Positions 7,884-16,100 of a stretch of 64,000 bases of DNA are shown in pieces. Origin of the DNA: Mesorhizobium sp. STM 4661 (GTDB lineage: Bacteria; Pseudomonadota; Alphaproteobacteria; Rhizobiales; Rhizobiaceae); assembly GCF_000359125.1 (NCBI RefSeq), contig NZ_CAAF010000025.1:1-64000 (forward strand), given 5' to 3'. A program made the position numbers and the translations under genes. Positions within the stretch are counted from its first letter, which is position 1. Every line of letters begins with the position of its first letter. The notes below the pieces were generated by a model that saw only the letters and a program-made list of their open reading frames with translations, was not told the DNA's origin and made no database searches.

Positions 7884-8563
7884 TGCCGTTTCCCGGCGGT
7901 ATCGACGCCAACGCCAATGCGACGCTGGTGTTTTCCGTTGCGGCGGCGGTGATCTACGCTTTCACATCAGACATGCGGCCGACGCTGGCGCGCTCGGCCG
8001 CCAAGACGCTGGCTGTGGCGATGCTTGCCGTGCTGGCATCGCTGCAGGGCGGTCGATGGCTGCTCGTCGCGGCGCTGGCGCTCAGCGCTGTCGGCGATGC
8101 CTTCCTGTCGCGTGACGGCGAAAAGGCCTTTCTCGGCGGGCTCGCCAGTTTTCTCGCCGCGCATGTGCTCTATGTCGTACTCTTCCTGCGCTCCGGCGGT
8201 GGGATCGGTCTGCTCTCGGCCGAACCGTGGCGCGGGGCGGTTGCCGTGGCGATGGCGGTGTTCGCGCTCGCCATGCTTCTTGCGCTCTGGCGCCGTGTCG
8301 GCCCCGCCTTACGCCTTCCGGTCGGCGTCTATATCGCGGCAATTCTCGCCATGGGCATTTCGGCGCTCACCCTGAACAGCCTTTGGATCATCGGCGGCGC
8401 GATTTTATTCGTGGCGTCCGACGGGCTGCTTGCCGCGGAAAAATTCCTGGCGCCCGCCATCTCGCCGCACCGTGTGTGGATGCGCCATGCGGTCTGGGTG
8501 CTGTACTACGTCGCCCAGTTGGCGATCACCCTGGGTGTTCTGCTGAAACTCGATACACCCTAG
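7880..8563 (+). CDS. YhhN/TMEM86 family membrane protein (lysoplasmalogenase-like)
   Basis: 227 residues with about eight hydrophobic helices. Motifs such as LALSAVGDAFLSRDGEKAF, GGLASFLAAHVLYV and ILFVASDGLLAAEKF are characteristic of the YhhN family, whose animal members hydrolyse lysoplasmalogen. The paired acidic residues in GDAFLS and SDGLLA are the likely catalytic positions. Bacterial function is unsettled. Begins at ATG 7880 overlapping the stop of the DMT exporter by four bases. Its end overlaps the convergent cupin gene by four bases. Confidence 0.8.
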   Translation: MMPFPGGIDANANATLVFSVAAAVIYAFTSDMRPTLARSAAKTLAVAMLAVLASLQGGRWLLVAALALSAVGDAFLSRDGEKAFLGGLASFLAAHVLYVVLFLRSGGGIGLLSAEPWRGAVAVAMAVFALAMLLALWRRVGPALRLPVGVYIAAILAMGISALTLNSLWIIGGAILFVASDGLLAAEKFLAPAISPHRVWMRHAVWVLYYVAQLAITLGVLLKLDTP

Positions 8564-8988
8564 CGCGTGCCCGGCTCCCAGCCCGGTTCGGCCAGCTCGA
8601 AGGCGGCGAAATCGAAGCCTGGCGCCACTGTGCAGCCGACCAGCGTCCACTCGCCGAGGCTGCGCGCCGACTGCCACCAGCCGGCGGGTACGACGATTTG
8701 CGGCCGTTCGCCGGCGGCAAGAGCCGTGCCCAGCACCTGTTCTATCACCGGACCGTCCTCCTGATGCATCGACAGCGCCAGCGGGGCGCCGGCATAGAAA
8801 TGCCAGACCTCGGCCGCGTCCTTGACCCGGTGCCAGGCCGATAGTTGTTCCTCTTCCAGAAGGAAATAGATCGCTGTCGAATGGCCGCGCGACCCTTCCG
8901 CGCCATCGCGAAAGGTCTCGGCATACCAGCCGCCTTCCGGATGTGGCCTCAGGCCGAGCGTGGCGATGATTTCGGCGGCGCTGGTCAT
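8560..8988 (-). CDS. Cupin, DUF985 family
   Basis: 142 residues. Reads LGLRPHPEGGWYAETFRD near the N-terminus, then AIYFLL, AWHRVKDAAEVWHFYAGAPL and QIVVPAGWWQSA, which is the cupin_5/DUF985 pattern, a single beta-barrel domain with His residues able to bind metal. Substrate unknown. It stands alone on the minus strand, convergent with yhhN and downstream of gloB. A palindromic repeat (9020-9065) lies just upstream. Confidence 0.82.
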   Translation of the reverse strand: MTSAAEIIATLGLRPHPEGGWYAETFRDGAEGSRGHSTAIYFLLEEEQLSAWHRVKDAAEVWHFYAGAPLALSMHQEDGPVIEQVLGTALAAGERPQIVVPAGWWQSARSLGEWTLVGCTVAPGFDFAAFELAEPGWEPGTR

Positions 8989-9019
8989 GCGTTGCAGGCT
9001 AGCACGGCTTCATGTTTGA

Positions 9020-9065
9020 GCATCGGATTTTTCCCAAAACCGGTCTCCACTTTTGGGTCCGATGC
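9020..9065. repeat. RIME-like palindromic intergenic repeat
   Basis: Outer arms GCATCGGA (9020-9027) and TCCGATGC (9058-9065) and inner arms CCCAAAA (9033-9039) and TTTTGGG (9051-9057) enclose CCGGTCTCCAC. The core CAAAACCGG...CCACTTTTGGG recurs in degenerate form at 25721 and 29356, as expected of a dispersed rhizobial palindromic element. It lies in the gap between the cupin and gloB genes. Confidence 0.7.
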
Positions 9066-9066
9066 G

Positions 9067-9834
9067 CTAGAAATTGTCCTTGCGCTTGCGGATCTCAGCG
9101 AACACGTCGGCGTCGGTGGCTTTCTCCATGCCGAGATGCTTGCGGATTGCCGGGTCGTGCCAGCGCAGGAACGGATTGGTCGACAGTTCCTCGCCGATCG
9201 TGGTCGGTAGCGTCGGATTGTCGTCGGCGCGCAGCGCCTCGATCTTCGCCGCGCGTTCCTTCAGCGCCGAATTGGTCGGGTCGACCGTCAGCGCGAATCG
9301 GGCGTTGGAAAGCGTGTATTCATGGCCGCAATAGATGACCGTCTCGGCCGGAAGTGCGGCCAGCTTCTTCAGCGATTCATACATCACCGGCGGCTTGCAT
9401 TCGAACAGCCGGCCGCAGCCCAGCGCAAACAGCGTGTCGGCGGTGAACGCCACTTTCGATGCCGGCAGATGATAGGAGACATGACCCGCCGTGTGGCCGG
9501 GCGTCTCGATGACCTCGATCTTTTCGTCGCCGAGACGGATGACCGAGCCCTGGCCGACGGTCTTGTCGATGCCGGGGATCTTTGTCTCTTCGGCCTTCGG
9601 CCCGATAATGCGCAGCTTGAAGCGCTCCTTCAGCGCCAGATTGGCTTCGACATGGTCGGCATGGTGGTGGGTGGTCAGGATCATCGTCGGCGTCCAGCCG
9701 GTGCGCTCGATCGCGGCCAGGATCGGCGCCTCCTCGGGCGCGTCGATGATCGCGGTCTGGCCGCTTTTTGGGTCATGCACGAGCACGCCGAAATTATCGC
9801 TGCGGCACATGAATTGTTCGATCTCAACCGGCAT
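9067..9834 (-). CDS. gloB: Hydroxyacylglutathione hydrolase (glyoxalase II)
   Basis: 255 residues, metallo-beta-lactamase fold. The binuclear metal motif is TTHHHADH (about residues 54-61), with further ligands in GHTAGHVSY, FTADTLFALGCGRLFE and YCGHEYT. The C-terminal HAGH domain carries NPFLRW. It hydrolyses S-lactoylglutathione to lactate and glutathione in methylglyoxal detoxification, in the cytoplasm. Start ATG 9834 has GGAGAG just upstream. Transcribed alone; divergent from the methyltransferase gene. Confidence 0.93.
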   Translation of the reverse strand: MPVEIEQFMCRSDNFGVLVHDPKSGQTAIIDAPEEAPILAAIERTGWTPTMILTTHHHADHVEANLALKERFKLRIIGPKAEETKIPGIDKTVGQGSVIRLGDEKIEVIETPGHTAGHVSYHLPASKVAFTADTLFALGCGRLFECKPPVMYESLKKLAALPAETVIYCGHEYTLSNARFALTVDPTNSALKERAAKIEALRADDNPTLPTTIGEELSTNPFLRWHDPAIRKHLGMEKATDADVFAEIRKRKDNF

Positions 9835-9890
9835 CGCATCTCTCCATTAGAGCGCCGTGCGTCAGGACGCTCTGACACTTTTTATCTGCT

Positions 9891-9932
9891 GCATCGTGCT
9901 TTCCGGAATCGAAGCCGATTTCGGGCCGATGC
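9891..9932. repeat. RIME-like palindromic intergenic repeat
   Basis: GCATCG (9891-9896) faces CGATGC (9927-9932), and CCGGAATCG faces CCGATTTCGG around a short loop AAG. It sits between the divergent gloB and methyltransferase genes and belongs to the same type as the elements at 9020 and 15997. It may act as an RNA hairpin in both leaders, but nothing shows a function. Confidence 0.6.
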
Positions 9933-10019
9933 GGTAATCGTCGCAGACATAGGGCGCTTGCCCGCGGATGTCATCCGCCTTTGTTGAACTTGGACGGCAT
10001 CGAAGCTACCGTCCGGCGC

Positions 10020-10808
10020 ATGCATTCCGACATCGTCGATCTCCGTTCCTTTTACTCGACCACGCTCGGTCGGCTCGCCGAGCGCTCGATCACCATGGCG
10101 CTGTCCTCGATATGGGCCGCCGTGCCCAACGAGCGCCTGGTCGGTCTCGGTTACACCCTGCCGTGGCTGGAGCGGTTCGGCAGCGATGCCGAGCGTGTCT
10201 TTGCCTTCATGCCGGCGACGCAGGGTGCGGTGGTCTGGCCGGTTACGGGGCCGACCGCTACGGCGCTGGTCTTCGACGAGGAACTGCCGCTGGTCGATTC
10301 CTGCATCGACCGCATGCTGCTGGTCCATTCGCTCGAACATGCCGAGAACCCGCGCGAGACGCTGAACGAGATCTGGCGGGTGCTGTCGCCGGCCGGCCGC
10401 GTCGTCATCGTCGTGCCCAACAGGCGCGGCGTCTGGGCCCGTTTCGAGCACACGCCGTTCGGCAATGGCCGGCCCTTCTCGCGCGGCCAGCTTACCGAAT
10501 TGCTGCGCGAGACGAATTTCACGCCCGCGGCCTGGTCCGACGCCCTGTTCTTCCCGCCATCGCGGCGGCGCTTCATGATGCAGTTCCACAATGTGCTGGA
10601 GCGCGCCGGCCGGCGGTTCTGGCCGATCTTTTCCGGCGTCATCGTGGTCGAGGCGCAAAAGCGGCTCTATCAGGGCGTGCCGGTCGCCCAGCGCGCCTCG
10701 CGCCGCGTCTTCGTGCCGGTTTTCTCGCCGCATGGCGCCACCAGGCTCGGCCGGCTGCCGCAGGCCGCCGATAGAGCGTCTTCACCCAAAAGGGTGACGC
10801 GTTCGTGA
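10020..10808 (+). CDS. Class I SAM-dependent methyltransferase
   Basis: 262 residues. The N-terminus MHSDIVDLRSFYSTTLGR is usual for a rhizobial methyltransferase group. Methyltransferase_11-like features are VDSCIDRMLLVHSLEHAENP (motif IV/post region) and LNEIWRVLSPAGRVVIVVPNRRG. The glycine-rich motif I (ERLVGLGYTLPWLERFG) is weaker than usual. An in-frame TTG at 9981 would add 13 residues but has no ribosome site. The last ~12 residues lie in a hairpin (10776-10800) resembling an intergenic repeat, so the C-terminus may have been extended by an inserted element. Substrate unknown. Confidence 0.75.
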   Translation: MHSDIVDLRSFYSTTLGRLAERSITMALSSIWAAVPNERLVGLGYTLPWLERFGSDAERVFAFMPATQGAVVWPVTGPTATALVFDEELPLVDSCIDRMLLVHSLEHAENPRETLNEIWRVLSPAGRVVIVVPNRRGVWARFEHTPFGNGRPFSRGQLTELLRETNFTPAAWSDALFFPPSRRRFMMQFHNVLERAGRRFWPIFSGVIVVEAQKRLYQGVPVAQRASRRVFVPVFSPHGATRLGRLPQAADRASSPKRVTRS

Positions 10809-10928
10809 TCGGGCTTGCGTTTTTTCCTAACTATCTGTCGAAAGCGGGTTTGCAGCCCGGTTGAAGGCGCGGGCAGCCAATGCCCGTGACCGGATTCAAT
10901 GCCGCTTTCGAACGCAGGGGTCTCACTC

Positions 10929-12746
10929 ATGGCTGATCATCCGGATGACATGGCCCGCGCGTCGGTCGAGGCCAGCAGCCTGCGAGACCAGCTCGCGACG
11001 ATCAGGCTGGCGCTGGCGGCCTCGCCGGTCCGCAAATATCTGCTCTGGCTCTCTATCGGCATCGTCGCCGTCATCGTGGCGACCTCGATCGGGCAGGTTC
11101 TGCTCAATCGCTGGAACCAGCCTTTCTACGATGCGCTGGCGCGGCGCGACATGCAGGGCTTCCTGGATCAGCTTCTCGTCTTTGCGGCAATAGCCGGCAC
11201 GCTGCTGGTGCTCAATGTCGGTCAGACCAGGCTCAACCAGATGATCCGGCTGAAGCTGCGCGAGGCGCTGACGCTCGACCTGATCGGCGAATGGATGCGG
11301 CCGGCGCGCGCCTTCCGGCTTACCCATGCCGGCGCCATCGGCGTCAATCCCGATCAGCGCATACAGCAGGATGTTGGGCATCTCTCCGACCTTTCCACGG
11401 ACCTCGGCGTCGGGCTGCTGCAATCCTTCATCCTGCTCGCATCCTTCATCGGGGTGTTGTGGACGCTGTCTTCGGGCTTCGTCTTCCATATCGGCGGCCA
11501 GTCGCTGGCGATTCCCGGCTACATGGTCTGGGCGGCGATCCTTTATGCCGGCATCGCCTCCTGGCTGAGCTGGCTGGTCGGACGACCGCTCATCCGCTTC
11601 AACAGCGATCGCTATTCACGCGAGGCGGAGCTGCGCTCCTCGGTGGTCCGCGTCAACGAGAATGTCGACGCCATCGCGCTCGCCCATGGCGAGGCCGATG
11701 CGAAACGCCAGCTCGAGCTCGACCTCGGCACGGTGCTAGGCACCATGCGGCGGATCTATACTGCCCAGATCAACCTGTCCTGGGTTACCGATACCTATGG
11801 CTGGATCACCGTCGTCGCGCCGATCCTGGTTGCTTCGCCGGTCTATTTCGCCGGCGATATCAGCTTCGGTGGGCTGATGATGGCTGTCGGCGCCTTCAAC
11901 CAGGTCAACGCGTCGCTGCGCTGGTTCATCAACAATATCGGCGCCATCGCCGACTGGCGCGCCACGCTGATGCGCGTCGCCGACTTCCGTATCGCGCTTG
12001 GCGAAACGGATGCGCTCCATGACACGGAAAAACGCATCGTGTTTGGCGAAAACCCCGATGGCCGCCTGACTTTCGAGAAGCTCGAAGTAGCCTCGCCCGA
12101 CGGATGCACCAGGCTTGCCGAGCCGCATGTCGAAATCAGCGCCGGCGAGCGCGTCATGATCACCGGCGATCCGCGCGCCGGCAAGACGCTGTTCTTTCGC
12201 GCCATCGCCGGCCTGTGGCCGTGGGGAAGCGGGCGGATCGGCATGCCGGCCAAGGAAGTACCCGCCTTCGTTCCGCGCACCCCCTATTTCCCGCTCGGTA
12301 CGCTGCGTGAGGTGCTCAATCACATGGACGGCGCCACCAAGGTCGATGATGTCGAGATTTCGGCCGTGCTTGCCGAGGTCGGTCTCGAGCGCCTGTCGTC
12401 CTCGCTCGACCGCTCAGCGCGCTGGGAGCATGAGCTCAGCGATGACGAGCAGCGCCTGCTGGCCTTTGCCAGGCTCGCCTTGCGGCGGCCGAAATGGGTG
12501 ATCATCGACGAGGCGCTGGATACATTCGACGGCGCGACGCTGAAACGCGTGCTGTCGATGCTGGAAACGCGTCTCGCCGGTGCTGCCATCCTCAACATCG
12601 GCCGCGGCCAGCACAACAACCAGTTCTTTCCGCGTTCACTGACGATCGTGAAGGATGCCGGCCGACCAGCGCTCAAGCCGGCCCGCGTCAGGGCCGGGGC
12701 GATCGAACCGCCGCCGGCCGTTGCCGTCAGCCGGAAGAAGAAGTAA
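10929..12746 (+). CDS. ABC transporter, fused permease/ATPase (YddA/SbmA-BacA-like)
   Basis: 605 residues. Residues ~25-330 are a six-helix ABC_membrane_2-type permease (RWNQPFYDAL, RLKLREALTLDLIGEWM, NPDQRIQQDV), the fold shared by SbmA/BacA, YddA and peroxisomal ABCD proteins. Residues ~390-590 are an ATPase domain: Walker A GDPRAGKT, Walker B KWVIIDEALD. The signature is LSDDEQ rather than LSGGQ or LSLGE, and the usual switch histidine after Walker B is not evident (LNIGRGQHN), so catalytic efficiency is uncertain. ATG 10929 is preferred over 10899 because the MADHPDD start matches a soluble N-terminus. Probable role is export or import of peptides or lipids across the inner membrane. Confidence 0.82.
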   Translation: MADHPDDMARASVEASSLRDQLATIRLALAASPVRKYLLWLSIGIVAVIVATSIGQVLLNRWNQPFYDALARRDMQGFLDQLLVFAAIAGTLLVLNVGQTRLNQMIRLKLREALTLDLIGEWMRPARAFRLTHAGAIGVNPDQRIQQDVGHLSDLSTDLGVGLLQSFILLASFIGVLWTLSSGFVFHIGGQSLAIPGYMVWAAILYAGIASWLSWLVGRPLIRFNSDRYSREAELRSSVVRVNENVDAIALAHGEADAKRQLELDLGTVLGTMRRIYTAQINLSWVTDTYGWITVVAPILVASPVYFAGDISFGGLMMAVGAFNQVNASLRWFINNIGAIADWRATLMRVADFRIALGETDALHDTEKRIVFGENPDGRLTFEKLEVASPDGCTRLAEPHVEISAGERVMITGDPRAGKTLFFRAIAGLWPWGSGRIGMPAKEVPAFVPRTPYFPLGTLREVLNHMDGATKVDDVEISAVLAEVGLERLSSSLDRSARWEHELSDDEQRLLAFARLALRRPKWVIIDEALDTFDGATLKRVLSMLETRLAGAAILNIGRGQHNNQFFPRSLTIVKDAGRPALKPARVRAGAIEPPPAVAVSRKKK

Positions 12747-12830
12747 CCGGTTTCATCCAACCAGCTTCATTTCGCCGCGATCGCAGGGAAAATTGTCGGC
12801 ATCGTTGCAAAGCCTGCGAGGCTTCAGACC

Positions 12831-13661
12831 ATGCTCGACGCGCTCAGCCTGCTTGCCTGCCTTGCTTGCGCCCAGGCAGCGCCTCTTGCCGCACCTCTGG
12901 CCGGACCTCTGGCCGCACCCGCCAATGGTATTGCCGTGGACGTCGAGCTGGTGCTGGCGGTCGACATTTCGCAGTCGATGGATGAGAACGAGTTCGCCCT
13001 GCAGCGCGCCGGCTATGTCGAGGCGCTGCGCCACCCCGACTTCATCAAGGCGGTGCGCTCGGGCACCACCGGCCGCATTGCGCTGGCCTATTTCGAATGG
13101 GCCGGCACCGTCCGCGACGATGCGGTGATTGCCTGGCAGGTCATCGATGGCACGGAGAGCGCCAATGCTTTCGCCGACAGGATCGAGGCCCGCCCGTTCA
13201 GGAGCTTTCGCGGCACCTCGATTTCCGGCGCGCTCGCCTTCGGCACGGAGCTGTTGGATGAAGCCGCTTTCGACGCGACGCGCAGCGTCATCGACATTTC
13301 AGGCGATGGCCCGAACAATATCGGGCTGCCCGTCACCAAGACACGCGACACCGCGGTGGCGAAGGGCATCGTCATCAACGGCCTGCCGATCCTGATCAGC
13401 CTGTCGCCCACCTTCAGCCATCTCGACCGGTACTATGCCGAATGCGTGACCGGCGGAGCCGGCTCCTTCGTGTTGCCGATCTACGCGGCTTCCGAATTCA
13501 CGACCGCCATACGCCGCAAGCTGATCCTCGAGGTCAGCGGCATTGCAGGCCCTTGGGCCCGGCCGGTCCGGATCGATGCGGCAGCGCCGATCGACTGCCT
13601 GCAGGGCGAGCGCGACCGGCGGTTTTTCTCCGATCCGTTTTTTCCGGAGCTCGACCGATAA
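12831..13661 (+). CDS. Exported DUF1194 (von Willebrand A-like) protein
   Basis: 276 residues. Signal peptide residues 1-25 (LSLLACLACAQA). The mature protein begins with VELVLAVDISQSMDENEF, containing a complete MIDAS metal motif DISQS; later GTSISGAL supplies the MIDAS threonine and IDISGDGPNN the final aspartate. This is the DUF1194 family of alphaproteobacterial exported VWA-like proteins, probably binding a partner through a divalent metal. Partner unknown. Convergent with the glycosyltransferase gene. Confidence 0.85.
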   Translation: MLDALSLLACLACAQAAPLAAPLAGPLAAPANGIAVDVELVLAVDISQSMDENEFALQRAGYVEALRHPDFIKAVRSGTTGRIALAYFEWAGTVRDDAVIAWQVIDGTESANAFADRIEARPFRSFRGTSISGALAFGTELLDEAAFDATRSVIDISGDGPNNIGLPVTKTRDTAVAKGIVINGLPILISLSPTFSHLDRYYAECVTGGAGSFVLPIYAASEFTTAIRRKLILEVSGIAGPWARPVRIDAAAPIDCLQGERDRRFFSDPFFPELDR

Positions 13662-13738
13662 GCCAGCCTGATGAGGTCTTTTGTTCCAGCATGTCGTACC
13701 CAAGACTGCTGCGCGCCCGGTTCGAGCCCGAGGGTATG

Positions 13739-14674
13739 CTAAGCCGGCCGCGCGCCGTATTTGGTGCGGAACTCGTGGTAGAGATCGCGCCGCCAGCGCC
13801 GGCCGCCGACATAGCCGCGCAACAATTGCGGCAAGGAGTAGCCGAGCGCCTTCGACGAGCGGTTGGCCAGATAGCCGGCAAATGCCTGCGAGATCCTGCC
13901 CTTCATCGTGTCGGCGATAATCTGGCGTGCGATCATGTAGGGCGGAATGTCGGGATAGCGATCGATGATATAGGGGTGCTTGCAGATCAGGTTCGCATAG
14001 GCTTCGACATAGCCGTCGCGCTGGCCGGAGATCGAATTCTCCGAATTGTATTTTTTCCAGTCGACGTCTTCGGACAGTTGCGCGCCACTGCGGCGGGCCA
14101 GGCGTAACAGCAATTCGCGATCCTGCATCCGCGCTATGTCGCTGTCATAGCCGCCGATCGCCAGCAAGGCCTCGCGCCGGGCCGTGATCGCCGATCCGGC
14201 GATGAAGATCGTCTGCGCCACCAATGCCCTTTCCAGCGTGTCCCGGTTCAGGAACGCATCGCGGTTGATGCAATTGGTGCTGCGGCCACCCTTCATGGAC
14301 ACGAACGAACTGATCAGGATTTCGAGCGTTGGGTTCTCCTCGAACCACGCCAGCGCCCGCTCCAGCCGGTTTGGCAAGTAGACGTCGTCGGAATCAAGGA
14401 AGGTGACAACCGGCGCCCGCGCGCGCTCGATGCCGGCATTGCGGGCGGCATTGGCGCCTCGCCATTTCGCGCCGACATAGATGAGACGGGGATCGCGGAT
14501 CGCAGCCAGCGCGGCTTCGGTGCCGTCGGTCGAGCCGTCGTCGACGACAATGTGCTCGAAGCGGGTAAGTTTCTGCGCAAGCACGCTCTCGACCGCGCGC
14601 AGAACCTTGCTCCGCCGGTTGTGGGTCGGCGTTATCACTGTGATAAGCGGAGCGGGGTTCATCGTCTCGGGCAT
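13739..14674 (-). CDS. Glycosyltransferase family 2
   Basis: 311 residues. GT-A fold: LITVITPTHNRRSKVLRAVESV at the N-terminus, HIVVDDGSTDGT for nucleotide binding, and FLDSDDVYLPNRL with the DxD metal site. The acceptor region contains GYDSDIARMQDRELLLRLA. It transfers a sugar from a nucleotide sugar to an unknown acceptor, probably in exopolysaccharide or surface glycan synthesis. Starts at 14674 (MPET) or four codons later; the open frame continues to 14782 without a ribosome site. No other glycan genes are adjacent. Confidence 0.85.
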   Translation of the reverse strand: MPETMNPAPLITVITPTHNRRSKVLRAVESVLAQKLTRFEHIVVDDGSTDGTEAALAAIRDPRLIYVGAKWRGANAARNAGIERARAPVVTFLDSDDVYLPNRLERALAWFEENPTLEILISSFVSMKGGRSTNCINRDAFLNRDTLERALVAQTIFIAGSAITARREALLAIGGYDSDIARMQDRELLLRLARRSGAQLSEDVDWKKYNSENSISGQRDGYVEAYANLICKHPYIIDRYPDIPPYMIARQIIADTMKGRISQAFAGYLANRSSKALGYSLPQLLRGYVGGRRWRRDLYHEFRTKYGARPA

Positions 14675-15003
14675 GTTGCCCCGGCGCGTTCCACGACAAC
14701 CGAATGGATTTGAAATTCGCCTTCCATGCCCGTCCCAGGTCGCGTTCGGTGGGACCGTACAAAAAAGAAGCACCGGTGTCACGCCAAAGTGAACGGTGGT
14801 CGATCCGATGTGACGAATTTACAACTCGGCGCTCAACGGCAGCACCCTTGGCCGATATGTATTCCCTGACCTCGGAGGTGCATTTCATGACCTCCGAGGC
14901 ACATTCCAAGACCTTGGAGGTAATCGACCAGCGTCCGGCGCGTCGGCAAACTGCCCTGCATGAAGCCTGTTGTTTCGGCTTCGATCGATAAGGGAGTTTC
15001 GCC
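14675..15003. other. Intergenic region with triple 21-bp repeat
   Basis: This 329-bp gap holds the divergent control region between the glycosyltransferase (minus) and DUF1330 gene (plus). A short plus-strand reading frame starting at ATG 14857 (MYSLTSEVHF..., 44 codons, ending at 14991) runs through the repeats, giving three seven-residue repeats, but has no clear ribosome site. It may be a leader peptide or chance. No other gene is visible. Confidence 0.5.
14868..14930. repeat. Three tandem 21-bp repeats, each with an ACCTC-N-GAGGT palindrome
   Basis: Units begin GACCTCGGAGGT (14868), GACCTCCGAGG (14889) and GACCTTGGAGGT (14910), spaced exactly 21 bp, two turns of the helix. Each unit carries an inverted repeat ACCTC-N-GAGGT, perfect in the first and slightly degenerate in the second and third. 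Same-face spacing and dyad symmetry are what an array of operator sites looks like. They lie about 85-135 bp before the DUF1330 gene. Confidence 0.6.
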
Positions 15004-15324
15004 ATGACCGCTTGCGCCGTTGCCCATATGCGCCCGGCCACAATGGGGCCCGGGATCGTCGAATATCTGCAGAGGATCGACGCCACGCTGGAGCCCTTCG
15101 GCGGCCGTTTTCTGGTCCATGGCGGCGATGTCGATGTGATCGAGAACAAGTGGCCGGGCCACCTCATCATCATCGAATTCCCCGACAGGGAGCATGTGCG
15201 CGGCTGGTATAATTCGCCGGCCTACCAGGCGATAATGGCCTTGCGCACGGACAATTCTCAGGCCGACGTGGTGTTCGCCGATGGCGTCGAACATCCGCAC
15301 AAGGCAACGGACGTCCTGGAATAG
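15004..15324 (+). CDS. DUF1330 domain protein
   Basis: 106 residues, ferredoxin-like alpha/beta dimeric barrel. The middle reads YLQRIDATLEPFGGRFLVHGGDVDVIE and GHLIIIEFPDREHVRGWYNSPAYQAI, the DUF1330 signature. Good ribosome site GGGAG eight bases before ATG 15004. Function of the family is not established. The upstream triple repeat suggests regulated expression. Confidence 0.85.
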   Translation: MTACAVAHMRPATMGPGIVEYLQRIDATLEPFGGRFLVHGGDVDVIENKWPGHLIIIEFPDREHVRGWYNSPAYQAIMALRTDNSQADVVFADGVEHPHKATDVLE

Positions 15325-15363
15325 CGGATGTCTTGGAATAGGGCGTATCGCCGAGCGCGATAT

Positions 15364-15978
15364 TTATCGCTTCAGCAGGAACACCGCTTGCTGGCCGAAG
15401 AAATTCCAGAACCACCACGGCATGGAGAGGCCGATCTTCTGGCCGTTGCCGTCGAGCGCCGTCGCCTTTTCGACGGTGGCGCCGAGCTCGTCGCACAGAT
15501 TGACGAAGTCGCGAATGGTGCAGAAATGGATGTTGGGCGTGTCGTACCAGGAGTAGGGCAGGTCGTCGTTCACCGGCATCCGCCCTTGGACGAACAGCGA
15601 AAGGCGCACCCGCCAGTGGCCGAAATTGGGGAAGGAGACGATGGCGCGGTTGCCGATCCTGAGCAGTTCGTCGAGCACCAGCTTGGGGTTGCGGGTCGCC
15701 TGCAGGGTCTGCGACAGGACGACGAAATCAAACCCCTTGTCGGGATAGAATTCGAGATCCGTGTCGGCGTCGCCCTGGATGACGGAGAGACCGCGCGCCA
15801 CGCATTCGTTAACGCCGCGCTGCGACAATTCCAGCCCGCGTCCGTCGACCTGCTTGGTCTCCTGCAGCAATTCAAGCAGCAGGCCGTCGCCGGAGCCGAC
15901 GTCCAGCACCCGCGACTGCGGCGGGATGAGACCGGCGACGACTTCGAGGTCGACGCGCTGGGCGCGATTGACGCTCAT
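15364..15978 (-). CDS. metW: Methionine biosynthesis protein MetW
   Basis: 204 residues from ATG 15978 (MSVNRAQRVDLEVV); longer frame upstream is repeat sequence. SAM-binding motif VLDVGSGDGLLL, then VIQGDADTDLEFYPDKGFDFVVLSQTLQATRNP, which is diagnostic for MetW. MetW works with MetX in the acetylation or succinylation of homoserine in methionine synthesis. It follows metX on the same strand; the 110-bp gap is filled by two palindromic repeats. Likely under the SAM-II riboswitch ahead of metX. Confidence 0.92.
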   Translation of the reverse strand: MSVNRAQRVDLEVVAGLIPPQSRVLDVGSGDGLLLELLQETKQVDGRGLELSQRGVNECVARGLSVIQGDADTDLEFYPDKGFDFVVLSQTLQATRNPKLVLDELLRIGNRAIVSFPNFGHWRVRLSLFVQGRMPVNDDLPYSWYDTPNIHFCTIRDFVNLCDELGATVEKATALDGNGQKIGLSMPWWFWNFFGQQAVFLLKR

Positions 15979-15996
15979 GGTTGGGCCTTTTTCCTG

Positions 15997-16043
15997 GCGC
16001 ATGATCGCGATCCGAAAAGTCTGCAACTTTTCGGGGTCATGCG
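15997..16043. repeat. Palindromic intergenic repeat, copy 1
   Basis: GCGCATGA (15997-16004) pairs with TCATGCGC, and CCGAAAAGT with ACTTTTCGG around CTGCA, giving a long hairpin. A related second copy follows at 16054. Typical rhizobial mosaic-type element inserted between metX and metW; it could affect coupling or mRNA stability. Confidence 0.65.
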
Positions 16044-16053
16044 CTGATGCCTG

Positions 16054-16100
16054 GCGCATGATGCGGTCTCGAAAGTTTGCAAATTTGCGGGGTCATAGGC
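16054..16100. repeat. Palindromic intergenic repeat, copy 2 (degenerate)
   Basis: GCGCATGATGCGGTC... with GCAAATTTGC in the centre and GGTCATAGGC at the end mirrors copy 1 at 15997 with several changes. It runs into the last codons of metX, whose stop is at 16093-16095, so the element contributes the metX 3' end. Tandem placement suggests duplication or double insertion. Confidence 0.55.

Noticed and set aside
8571..8988. Possible overlap-driven regulation between yhhN and cupin genes
   Set aside because: A four-base convergent overlap is common in compact genomes and carries no further signal.
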